From assembly GCF_003851545.1 (NCBI RefSeq), contig NZ_BHVX01000005.1, positions 1 to 64,000 on the forward strand: a stretch of 64,000 nucleotides of DNA, written 5' to 3'. Positions 53,202-60,799 of the stretch are shown here, one piece after another. The notes below the pieces were generated by a model. It saw nothing but the letters and a program-made list of their open reading frames with translations. It was not told the DNA's origin and searched no databases. A program made the position numbers and the translations under genes. This DNA is from Ralstonia sp. SET104. GTDB taxonomy: Bacteria > Pseudomonadota > Gammaproteobacteria > Burkholderiales > Burkholderiaceae. Numbering within the stretch: position 1 is the first letter of the stretch; each line of letters begins with the position of its first letter.

Positions 53202-54386
53202 ATGTCTTCCGAATACGTTCAATCCGCCGGCGCATTGCAACCTCGCCGGCTTCCCCTGTCAGCCCGCGCGGCGACGATGGCGCTTTTTTTCGTCAACGGT
53301 GCAACGTTTGCGACCTGGGGCATTCACATCCCTACGGTAAAGGCCCGCTTCGGGTTGTCCGAGGCGTCGCTGTCGCTGGCGATGTTTGTGGTGGCGGCCG
53401 GAGCGATCCTCTCGATCAAATTCGTGGGCCGTTGGGTCGCGCGCGTCGGCACCCAGCACGCCAGCATGCGCGGAGGCATCGCTTTCAGCGCAATGCTCGC
53501 GCTGATCATGCTGATGCCCACTTACCCAGTGCTGCTGGTGGCGCTGTTTCTGTTCGGCATCAGCACCGTTGGGTTTGATGTGGCGATCAATGCACAGGCC
53601 ACCACGGTGGAGGCTCACCACCACAAGCCCATCATTTCATCGCTGCATGGCATGTTCAGCCTCGGCGGCATGGTGGGTGCGGCCTTGGGCGGCGTGTTGT
53701 TGGAGTTGGGCGTATCTGCGGCGGTGCATTGCGGTGGCATGGCATTGGTCTTGATGGCGACGGCGCTGTGCGCAGGGCCGTTCATGCTGCCCGATCACGT
53801 GCATGCAGAAGGTGAGACCGCACACCCGACCACCGGCCGCACGCTGTTCGTGCTCGGTCTGCTGGCTTTCCTGGGGCTGTTGGGCGAAGGCGCAATGTAC
53901 GACTGGACGACCGTGTACATGCGCGAGATTGCGCAATCGCCCGAAGCCATCGCCAGCGCGGGTTATGCGGCGTTTTCCGGTGGGATGGCGCTCGCGCGCT
54001 TTGGCGGCGATTTTGCACGCGGGCGCTGGGGCAACATGCGTGTGCTGGGCGCCAGTGGCGTGCTGGCAACGGGCGGCATCCTGCTTGCCTTGTTGTGGCC
54101 CGCCCCGACTGCTGTCCTGGCAGGTTTTGCGCTGATGGGTGTGGGCGCAGCCAACATGGTGCCGATCTTCTTTATCACCGCCTCGCGCCTGCCGGGCGTG
54201 CCGGCGGCCGAAGGTATTGCCACCGTGGCGCGCTTTGCCTACGTGGGCTTGCTGATCGGCCCGGTCATCATCGGGCTGATTGCGCATCGCTCTGACCTGC
54301 GCTGGGGGTTGTCGGTGGTGGCGCTCACTATGGCGCTGATTGCGGTGGCGGGGCCGCGTGCGATCCGCCAGCCGGAGCCTCGTTAA
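53202..54386 (+). CDS. MFS transporter, YbjJ-like
   Basis: A 394-residue major facilitator with about twelve helices. FFVNGATFATWGIHIPTVKARFGLSEASLSLAMF and GFDVAINAQATTVEAHHHKPIISSLHGMFSLGGM are wording of the YbjJ branch, which resembles sugar (fucose-like) permeases. The loop 2-3 motif is poorly conserved (GRWVARVGTQHASM). It diverges from ku with 159 bases between. ATG 53202 is used; a longer frame from 53163 has no supporting ribosome site. No partner gene hints at a substrate. Confidence 0.87.
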   Translation: MSSEYVQSAGALQPRRLPLSARAATMALFFVNGATFATWGIHIPTVKARFGLSEASLSLAMFVVAAGAILSIKFVGRWVARVGTQHASMRGGIAFSAMLALIMLMPTYPVLLVALFLFGISTVGFDVAINAQATTVEAHHHKPIISSLHGMFSLGGMVGAALGGVLLELGVSAAVHCGGMALVLMATALCAGPFMLPDHVHAEGETAHPTTGRTLFVLGLLAFLGLLGEGAMYDWTTVYMREIAQSPEAIASAGYAAFSGGMALARFGGDFARGRWGNMRVLGASGVLATGGILLALLWPAPTAVLAGFALMGVGAANMVPIFFITASRLPGVPAAEGIATVARFAYVGLLIGPVIIGLIAHRSDLRWGLSVVALTMALIAVAGPRAIRQPEPR

Positions 54387-54476
54387 ACCCCCTCGCTTCT
54401 GCCAAAAAAATAAGCAGTTTCTGTGCGTTGACTTTCCTGTGCGCTTGCCATAGCTTACGGCGAGGAGAGGGGGTTT
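54385..54476 (+). promoter_or_regulatory. Sigma-70 promoter enclosed by a 10-bp inverted repeat
   Basis: TTGACT (54428-54433), a 17-base spacer and TAGCTT (54451-54456) make a good promoter for the repeat-protein gene at 54578. AAACCCCCTC (54385-54394) and its exact complement GAGGGGGTTT (54467-54476) flank it, the right arm falling just after the expected start point. Binding of a dimeric regulator or a structured leader are both possible. Confidence 0.65.
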
Positions 54477-54577
54477 TCCGGCGCCGTTGCCAACGAGCCA
54501 GTTGCGCACGACATCGGGATGCGTTCAAAACGAGGCTGTGCCATCAGCCCAAACGACCCATAGCAAAGGAGCTTCAG

Positions 54578-54967
54578 ATGCCGTACAAACGTCTTACCCT
54601 CGTGGCAGCGGTAGCTGTCTTGGCAGCCATCGGCACCGTGGCCCACGCGCAGACTGACCAGAAGAAGTTCGACCCCTATAGCCAAGGCGCAAAAGCCGGC
54701 GACAAGTTTGACCCGTATAGCCAAGGCGCCAAGGCTGGTGACAAGTTCGACCCATACTCGCAGGGCGCCAACAAGAACGACAGCACCGCCAGCGCGCTCA
54801 ACCCGGGCGCCCAACCGGCCAATGTGGAGAAGGGCAAGTACGACCCGTACACCCAAGGCGCCAAGGCCGGCGACAAGTTCGACCCGTATAGCCAGGGTGC
54901 CAAGGCTGGCGGCAAGTTTGACCCGTACAGCGAAGGCGCCAACAAGAAGGACGCGCCCAAGCAGTAA
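54578..54967 (+). CDS. Secreted protein of six 13-residue FDPYSQG repeats
   Basis: A 129-residue exported protein. Signal peptide about residues 1-24 (VLAAIGTVAHA|QTDQ). The mature part is six copies of a 13-residue unit, consensus KFDPYSQGAKAGD: three, then an 18-residue spacer (STASALNPGAQPANVEKG), then three more, the last of each triplet diverging to GANKNDS or GANKKDAPK. Tyr and Phe are regularly spaced, Lys and Asp alternate, and there is no Cys. The triplet-spacer-triplet plan suggests duplication of a block. AAGGAG is 7 bases before ATG 54578 and a clear promoter is upstream. I do not recognise a family or function. Confidence 0.88.
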   Translation: MPYKRLTLVAAVAVLAAIGTVAHAQTDQKKFDPYSQGAKAGDKFDPYSQGAKAGDKFDPYSQGANKNDSTASALNPGAQPANVEKGKYDPYTQGAKAGDKFDPYSQGAKAGGKFDPYSEGANKKDAPKQ

Positions 54968-54986
54968 GCCCGTGCCGATCGGGTTC

Positions 54987-55802
54987 ATGAAGACGCTGAT
55001 GCATCGCCCGATGCATCGGCGTTTTTCTTTATGGCGTGCCGCTGCAGCCCTGGCGGTGGTTACGTTGGCGTTGCCCGCGCATGCGGCGGGGCTGTGTTCT
55101 GCGCCGTGGGTGCATGACGGCAGCCGCGTGCGCCTGGACGGCAACGGCAAGACGCCGATGATCGTCGAGTTCACGCTGCATGACGTCAACCGCGACATCC
55201 AGGATGGCTGCGAAATCGGCCTCCACATCTATGCAAAGTCGGGCCTCGTCGCCTTGGGTGGCCGGCCGATCGAGACGGTGCAGGAGCATCAACTGCTGGT
55301 GGACGAAGCCGGCGTGGTCACGCGCGTGGTGAGCATCAATGGCAAGGTGTTTGCGCAAAGCGAGCATGCCGATCTGGTGGGCACCGTGAGCACCGCCATC
55401 TCCGGAATGTTCCTGTACGGCGCGGGCCTTGCACCTGAGGCCGAGATGCTGCCGGGCGATACGTACGAATCGAGTTTCGATTTCGATGTGGTATCGCCGC
55501 GGGTGGGTATTTCTGTGGGGCGCATGCGTGCCGAGCACGCCAGGGTGGAGGTGTCGGAGCGCGAGGTGGGCCCGCCGCAGCCGATGAACACCGTTGTTGG
55601 CCAACTGCAGTGCCGGCCGATTCGTTACACGCGCACGGCCCGGCTCGGCGTGCTGCGGCTGGGCAATGAAACGATCGAGCCTGACCCGACCGTCGCGCAT
55701 ATCACCGATTGGTACTGCCCCGAGGCAGCCGTGGTGATGCGCCAGGAGGTCGAGCAGCACGGCCAGACGCAAGTGATCGACGTGGTCGAACTCACGCGCT
55801 AG
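54987..55802 (+). CDS. Exported hypothetical protein, DUF3108-like in appearance
   Basis: A 271-residue protein with a signal peptide of about 33 residues (basic MKTLMHRPMHRRFSLWR, hydrophobic core, ALPAHA). The mature part is beta-rich with Cys in GLCSAP, DGCEIG, QLQCRP and DWYCPEA, which may form two disulfides in the periplasm. No catalytic motif is seen; resemblance to DUF3108 is weak. It lies 19 bases after the repeat-protein gene and is probably co-transcribed with it. Its TAG shares bases with the opposed DUF1045 stop (CTAG, 55799-55802). Function unknown. Confidence 0.78.
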   Translation: MKTLMHRPMHRRFSLWRAAAALAVVTLALPAHAAGLCSAPWVHDGSRVRLDGNGKTPMIVEFTLHDVNRDIQDGCEIGLHIYAKSGLVALGGRPIETVQEHQLLVDEAGVVTRVVSINGKVFAQSEHADLVGTVSTAISGMFLYGAGLAPEAEMLPGDTYESSFDFDVVSPRVGISVGRMRAEHARVEVSEREVGPPQPMNTVVGQLQCRPIRYTRTARLGVLRLGNETIEPDPTVAHITDWYCPEAAVVMRQEVEQHGQTQVIDVVELTR

Positions 55803-56578
55803 GTGCTCTGCCGTGCGGCGTCGAAATTTACGATGCCCCCATCAAACCGGTACACACGTGCCACCGTGAACGGCGCTTGCGGCGCAGGCTGCGAGAACAG
55901 CGCGATGTGGTCGATGGGCATGGCCGCTGGCAGCACCACACGTGTGGCCTCCAGCGCGCGATAGCACGCAAGCTGCTCGGCACGGCCGAGCCGCCCGGTG
56001 AGCGTGATGTGGAACGTGAACGTGCCAAACACGTACGGATAGCCCCAACGCTGCAGATGACGCTCCTGCGCATCCGACAGGCCTGCACGGCGGCGGTGTG
56101 CGAGTTCTGCGGGCGGTGGCGGCGCGCGGAAGGCATCGAACTCGCCGACACACGCATCGGCCAACTGGTGGAGCGTGTCGCGGGCCGGATCACCATGACG
56201 CAGGCGCCACGCCAGAAAGCCGCGCAGCGTCTGCAAAGCCGGCTCGATCATGAAGGCTTGCTGCTGCGGCGCGAACTGGCGCAGGGCGGCGTCCAGCTCG
56301 TCGACGGTGCGATCGCTCGCGAGGCGAAACGGCGGCTTGAACGTCGCGTGCAGGCCGTACTGGCGAGGCGCTTCGGTCCAGCGGTCGAGCGTGGCGAGGT
56401 CGATGCGGGCTTCGCGCACGAACGACTCGCGCTGATCAGCAGGGATGGTTGCGTTGTGCCGCGCGCAGCGGCCAAGCCAGCGTGTGCCGAGCCCGTACCA
56501 CGGCTCGGGCGGCAACAGGTAGAGCGCGTACCGCCACGCTGCGGGCAGGGGTGGGAGCGGGGGCAGAGGCATGTCCAT
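55799..56578 (-). CDS. DUF1045 2H-phosphoesterase-like protein of phosphonate metabolism
   Basis: A 259-residue protein of the DUF1045 family, seen in phosphonate-utilisation clusters. Two His-x-Thr/Ser-type motifs expected of 2H phosphoesterases are visible: HATFKPPF (about residue 77) and FHITLTG (about 190). The rest fits: WRYALYLLPPEPWYGLG at the start and DHIALFSQPAPQAPF near the end. It starts 8 bases after the phnM stop, so it is in the same transcript. It may act on cyclic phosphate intermediates such as those from the C-P lyase route (inference). Start is 56578 or 56572. Confidence 0.88.
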   Translation of the reverse strand: MDMPLPPLPPLPAAWRYALYLLPPEPWYGLGTRWLGRCARHNATIPADQRESFVREARIDLATLDRWTEAPRQYGLHATFKPPFRLASDRTVDELDAALRQFAPQQQAFMIEPALQTLRGFLAWRLRHGDPARDTLHQLADACVGEFDAFRAPPPPAELAHRRRAGLSDAQERHLQRWGYPYVFGTFTFHITLTGRLGRAEQLACYRALEATRVVLPAAMPIDHIALFSQPAPQAPFTVARVYRFDGGIVNFDAARQST

Positions 56579-56586
56579 GCTGGCGC

Positions 56587-57762
56587 TCAGCCGATCAGCG
56601 GCAGATGCCCGCTGGCATGGCGCAGTCGGCCGCCCACGACGGCAGCCACCACGCGCGGCAGGCCGGGGCGGCGGTCGTCCACCACGATGGCATCTGCGCG
56701 CAGGCCAGGCGCAAGCGCGCCACGATCCGTCAGGCCAGCGGCTTGCGCCGGATTGGCGGCCACCAGCCCCCACGCGTCGGCCAGCGGCACCACTCCGCGC
56801 TCGGCCAGCTTGAACGGCGCGGCCAGCAGAGCGGGGTAGTAGTAGTCGGATGCCAGCACGGTGCCCAGCCCCGCCGCCACCATGGCCCCCGCATCGGGCG
56901 CGCCGTGGTGGCTGCCGCCGCGTACCACGTTGGGTGCGCCAAAGACGATGTGTCCGCCGTGCGCGCGCGCCGCCTGCGCAACGTCTTCGGTCAACGGAAA
57001 TTCTGTGACGGTGCAGCCGTGCGCGTGGAAAGTGTTGCGCGTGGCAATGTCGGGCTCGTCGTGCGAAGCCATGCAGATGCCGTGTTGCTGTGCCGCCCGC
57101 GCGAGCGTGCCGGTCACCTCGTCAAGCCTCGTGGCGTTGCCTGCGGCGGCGTTCAGACGCGCAAGGAATGTGTTGATGTCGCATTCGGCGCGATCGGCGT
57201 ATTGTGCGAGCTTGCGCGCGTCGCCCAGCTTGTTGCGCATCATGGGCAGGTGATCGTTGAACGACAGAAAGTGCACGCGGCCGGCGTGTATCCACGCTAG
57301 CGCATCGGCAACGCCGTCGGCGTGGTGCAGCTCGAAGCGCAGGTGCATCAGGTGCTGGGCCCCCAAGTGCGGGCGCATGGCGTCGAGTGTGTCGAGCATG
57401 TGCAGAGCATAGGCGCGGCCCCGCAAGCCGCCCTCCCAGGAGTACGTCACGCCGTGGAATTCGGTCGTGATGCCGTTGGCGAGCAATTGGCCGTCAACGT
57501 CGGCCAGCGCGGTTTCGTAAGGGAAGGCCACGCCGGGGCGTGGCATGACGGCGCGCTCGAACGCATCGCCGTGCAGATCAATAATGCCGGGCAGGACGAG
57601 CAGGTCGCCGCAGTCGATCATGCCGCGCGTCGGGTTGGCATCACACGCGGCGATATGCCCATCGCGGAACTGCACGGCAGCTACCGCCAGACCTTCGGCC
57701 AACAGAGTACGTCGCGAAATCAGGCCAGCCACGTGGCCGACGGAAGACGAAAACGATTGCAT
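56587..57762 (-). CDS. phnM: Alpha-D-ribose 1-methylphosphonate 5-triphosphate diphosphatase PhnM
   Basis: A 391-residue amidohydrolase-superfamily protein. LVLPGIIDLHGDAFERAVMPRPGV carries the metal site (H-x-D variant with HGD) and the PhnM-specific stretch; YSWEGGLRGR, HLRFELHHAD, CMASHDEPDIATRNTFH and VFGAPNVVRGGSHHGAPDA follow; the final metal-ligand region is LASDYYYPALL. In the C-P lyase pathway PhnM removes pyrophosphate from the ribose triphosphate phosphonate. No phnG-L core genes adjoin here, only DUF1045 downstream, so the core must lie elsewhere. ATG 57762 is used; a ribosome site is not obvious. Confidence 0.92.
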   Translation of the reverse strand: MQSFSSSVGHVAGLISRRTLLAEGLAVAAVQFRDGHIAACDANPTRGMIDCGDLLVLPGIIDLHGDAFERAVMPRPGVAFPYETALADVDGQLLANGITTEFHGVTYSWEGGLRGRAYALHMLDTLDAMRPHLGAQHLMHLRFELHHADGVADALAWIHAGRVHFLSFNDHLPMMRNKLGDARKLAQYADRAECDINTFLARLNAAAGNATRLDEVTGTLARAAQQHGICMASHDEPDIATRNTFHAHGCTVTEFPLTEDVAQAARAHGGHIVFGAPNVVRGGSHHGAPDAGAMVAAGLGTVLASDYYYPALLAAPFKLAERGVVPLADAWGLVAANPAQAAGLTDRGALAPGLRADAIVVDDRRPGLPRVVAAVVGGRLRHASGHLPLIG

Positions 57763-57850
57763 AAGGCCAACTTGCGAACAGTTGCGCTGGGACGTCGTGC
57801 GGGCATTGTGCCGCAACTGGTGTGCCGCTTATCCGCACATTGGCCATTTG

Positions 57851-57868
57851 CCCCACTCTGAAGTGGGG
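57851..57868. repeat. 7-bp hairpin in the leader of the GGDEF-EAL gene
   Basis: CCCCACT (57851-57857) and AGTGGGG (57862-57868) around the tetraloop CTGA. It lies 35 bases before the chosen start at 57903, beyond phnM's divergent start; it could affect translation or mark an operator. Confidence 0.5.
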
Positions 57869-57902
57869 AGAGGCAGCCGAACGCCTTAACTTTCCCGACA
57901 CG

Positions 57903-60647
57903 ATGGTCGATATCGTTGAAAAGAGCCCTGATATGGACGCCACCTCTGCAGAGCGACCGGACCGTCCCGAACCGGACGTGATTGACCAGGACAGCCCCAG
58001 GCCGCTGCCGCTCGCTGACGACCGCTACGAAGCGCTTGTCCGGCAAATGCCGGATACGCTCTACATCGTGGCGGACGACATCATCGTTTTCATCAACGAG
58101 GCGGGCGTTCGGCTGTTTGGCGCGCAGTCGGCGCGCGATATCGTCGGCCATGATCTGAACGAGTTTGTGCACGACAACTCGACGCACCTCGCCCGCCAGC
58201 GCCGCGAGTGGATGGTCGCGCACGGCGCGGGCCTGCCGCCCGTAGAGCAGACTTTGCTGCGCTGCGATGGCACGCCGGTGGAGGTGGAAGTGCTCTCCGC
58301 GCCGGTGCAGCTTGGCTGGCGCACCGCCATCCAGGTTGTGGCGCGCGACATCACCCAGCGCAAGCAGGCCGAGCAGGCCCTGCGCGAATCCGAAGCCAAT
58401 TACCGGGCACTGGCCGCTGAGACCGCACGCGCCAAGGAATTGCTGCGCTGCGAAAAGACAGTGCTCGAACTGAGCTCGCGCAATGTGCCGATGCTCGATC
58501 TGCTGGCCGAGGTGTGCCGCCTGGTTGAGACGTTGCTCGATGACGGCGCGATGTGCTCGGTGCTGCTGTCCGGTGATGGCGAACACATCACGCAGGCTGT
58601 GGCGCCGTCGCTGCCGTACATGCTGTCGGAGGTGCTGCTGGGTATGAGGATCGGCCCGGCGCATGGCTCGTGCGGGACGGCCATGTTCCTCAACAAGCGC
58701 GTGATCGTCGAAGACATCAGCGCCGACCCGCTGTGGGACGACTACCGCGACATCTTTGCGCCGCTGGGCCTGCGCGCATGCTGGTCCACACCCATTCGCG
58801 GCGACAACGCCCAGATGATTGGTGCGATGGGCATCTACTACGACACCCCGCGCGCGCCCACGCCCGACGCCATGGGGCTGCTCGATGGCATTACCGATAT
58901 CGTGGGTGTGGCGGTGCAGAAGGCGCGCATTGCGCGCGACCTGCAAGAGAGCGAAGAGCGTTACCGCCTGGCCGTCGACAACCTGACCGAAGGCATCGTC
59001 GTGCAATCGGCGGACGGCGTTATCCTCGCGTGCAACCCGAGCGCGCGGCGCATTCTGCGGGCGGGCAACCTGTCGCCGGTGGGCACCAGCCATCTGGCGC
59101 TGATGCGCCGGTCCTTGCGGGAAGACGGCAGCGAGATCCCGCTCAACGAACGGCCCACACGCGTGGTGCTGGCCACCGGCCGGCCGCTGCTGGGCCTGAC
59201 CGTTGGGCTGGAACTGGTAGACGGCGACATCGTATGGGTGCACGAAAACGTGCTGCCCATCGTGCGCCCTGGCGACGACGCACCGTCAGCCGTGCTCATC
59301 TCGTTCAACGACATCGGCCCGGCGCGCGCGGCACAGCAGCAACTCACCTTCCTCGCGCAGCGCGACGCGCTAACCGGTTTGTATAACCGTGCGTTTTTCT
59401 CGCAGCGCATGCAGGCGGTGATGGAGCAGGCCGCCAGCCAGGCGCGCCAGGTTGCCGTGCTGTTCCTGGACCTGGACGGCTTCAAGAAGGTGAACGACAC
59501 CGCCGGCCACGAAGCGGGCGACCATCTGCTGCGCATCGTCGCGCAGCGCCTGTCTGCCTGCGTGCGACAGAGCGATACGCTGGCGCGTCTGGGCGGTGAT
59601 GAATTTGTGGTGCTGCTCGACAACGTGCGCTCGTTGAGTGAAGCGGAGCGGTTGGCCAAGCGCATCGTCCATTCGATCGCGCAGCCGTTTTCAACAAGTG
59701 GCACGGAGTACTACCTCGGCGCGTCGATCGGCATTGCGCTGTACCCCGAGCACGGCAACGATGCCGCCACGCTGCTGCGCTGCGCCGATGCGGCCATGTA
59801 CAACGCCAAGCAGAACGGTCGCAACCAGCATCGCGTGTACACCGCGCGCCTGTCGCAGCGTGCGCAGCGCCGCTTCCAGTTGGAATACCACCTGCGCCGC
59901 GCGCTGACTGCGGGCGAGCTGTCGCTGCGCTTCCAGCCCATCGTCGATGCCACGTCGATGGACATCGTGGGTGCAGAAGTGCTGCTGCGTTGGCATAGCG
60001 CCGAGTTGGGCGATGTGTCCCCCGCCGAGTTCATTCCCGTGGCCGAAGACGCCGGGTTGATCGGCGACATTGGCGAATGGGTGCTGGCGCAGGCGTGCCA
60101 TCAGGCCGCGCACTGGCGTGCCACCTGCATGCCGGATTTCTTCATCGCCGTGAACCTGTCGCCGCGCCAGTTTGGCGACGGGCTGGTGCCGACCATCTCG
60201 CGTTGCCTGACCGAGGCCGGCCTGCCTGCGCGCGCGCTGGAGATGGAGATCACCGAAGGGCTGCTGATGCGCGATACCGCCGCAGTGATGCCGATGCTCG
60301 ATGCGCTGACGGCATTGGGCATTCGCATCTCGGTCGACGATTTCGGCACGGGGTATTCGTCGCTGTCGTATCTGCAGCGCTTCCCGATCGACAACCTGAA
60401 AGTGGACCGCTCGTTCGTCTCCGGAATTCCGCGCCATCGTGATTCGGTGGTGATTTCGCGCGCCATCGTGGCGATGGCCGCGTCGCTGGACATGACCGTG
60501 ACGGCCGAGGGCGTTGAGACGCTGGAGCAGGCCGAGTTTCTGCAAGCTGCCGGCTGCGACAAGTTGCAAGGCTTCCTGTTTGGCCCACCCATGACGGCCG
60601 CTGCCTACGAGGCCAGGCTGCGCCGCGACCAGCCTGCGCAGGCATAG
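57903..60647 (+). CDS. PAS-GAF-PAS-GGDEF-EAL cyclic-di-GMP turnover protein
   Basis: A 914-residue cytosolic protein without clear membrane helices. First PAS about residues 38-155, GAF about 185-345 (VLSGDGEHITQAVAP, GSCGTAMFLNKRVIVEDI), second PAS about 350-470, GGDEF about 485-645, EAL about 665-908. GGDEF is intact near residue 564 (RLGGDEFVVLL) with inhibitory RxxD (RQSD) 5 residues before. The EAL motif is EVL (Glu692) with NLSPRQF, EITEGLL, DDFGTGYSSL, LKVDRSF, TAEGVET and QGFLFGPP all present, so both activities look possible. Start may be 57903, 57933 or upstream. It precedes a chemoreceptor gene. Confidence 0.92.
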   Translation: MVDIVEKSPDMDATSAERPDRPEPDVIDQDSPRPLPLADDRYEALVRQMPDTLYIVADDIIVFINEAGVRLFGAQSARDIVGHDLNEFVHDNSTHLARQRREWMVAHGAGLPPVEQTLLRCDGTPVEVEVLSAPVQLGWRTAIQVVARDITQRKQAEQALRESEANYRALAAETARAKELLRCEKTVLELSSRNVPMLDLLAEVCRLVETLLDDGAMCSVLLSGDGEHITQAVAPSLPYMLSEVLLGMRIGPAHGSCGTAMFLNKRVIVEDISADPLWDDYRDIFAPLGLRACWSTPIRGDNAQMIGAMGIYYDTPRAPTPDAMGLLDGITDIVGVAVQKARIARDLQESEERYRLAVDNLTEGIVVQSADGVILACNPSARRILRAGNLSPVGTSHLALMRRSLREDGSEIPLNERPTRVVLATGRPLLGLTVGLELVDGDIVWVHENVLPIVRPGDDAPSAVLISFNDIGPARAAQQQLTFLAQRDALTGLYNRAFFSQRMQAVMEQAASQARQVAVLFLDLDGFKKVNDTAGHEAGDHLLRIVAQRLSACVRQSDTLARLGGDEFVVLLDNVRSLSEAERLAKRIVHSIAQPFSTSGTEYYLGASIGIALYPEHGNDAATLLRCADAAMYNAKQNGRNQHRVYTARLSQRAQRRFQLEYHLRRALTAGELSLRFQPIVDATSMDIVGAEVLLRWHSAELGDVSPAEFIPVAEDAGLIGDIGEWVLAQACHQAAHWRATCMPDFFIAVNLSPRQFGDGLVPTISRCLTEAGLPARALEMEITEGLLMRDTAAVMPMLDALTALGIRISVDDFGTGYSSLSYLQRFPIDNLKVDRSFVSGIPRHRDSVVISRAIVAMAASLDMTVTAEGVETLEQAEFLQAAGCDKLQGFLFGPPMTAAAYEARLRRDQPAQA

Positions 60648-60699
60648 TGCTGCGCAAGGCCCGTGTAATGCCCCCGTAAGTCAGGGCGGGTAGCGTCAC

Positions 60700-60727
60700 T
60701 CAAGCCTGCATGCGTTTGCGCCGATAC
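60700..60727 (+). promoter_or_regulatory. Candidate sigma-28 (FliA) promoter of the chemoreceptor gene
   Basis: TCAAGCCT, 12 bases, GCCGATAC resembles the flagellar/chemotaxis consensus TAAAGTTT-N11-GCCGATAA, with a spacer one base longer. It lies about 70 bases before the GTG start. Confidence 0.55.
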
Positions 60728-60741
60728 ACCCTGTAGAGGGT

Positions 60742-60762
60742 CGCTCGCGCCTTGCGCGAGCG
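60742..60762 (+). repeat. 9-bp perfect hairpin in the chemoreceptor leader
   Basis: CGCTCGCGC and GCGCGAGCG with a 3-base loop CTT, lying after the candidate sigma-28 promoter and 38 bases before the start codon. No T-run follows, so it is not a terminator. Confidence 0.7.
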
Positions 60763-60799
60763 CGCACAAAACAACAACGACAACTGGAGACCACCGCAC

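Noticed and set aside
54664-54960. Repeats at 54.7-54.9 kb as a CRISPR-like array
   Set aside because: The period is 39 bases, in frame with a clear signal-peptide-bearing protein, with no variable spacers.
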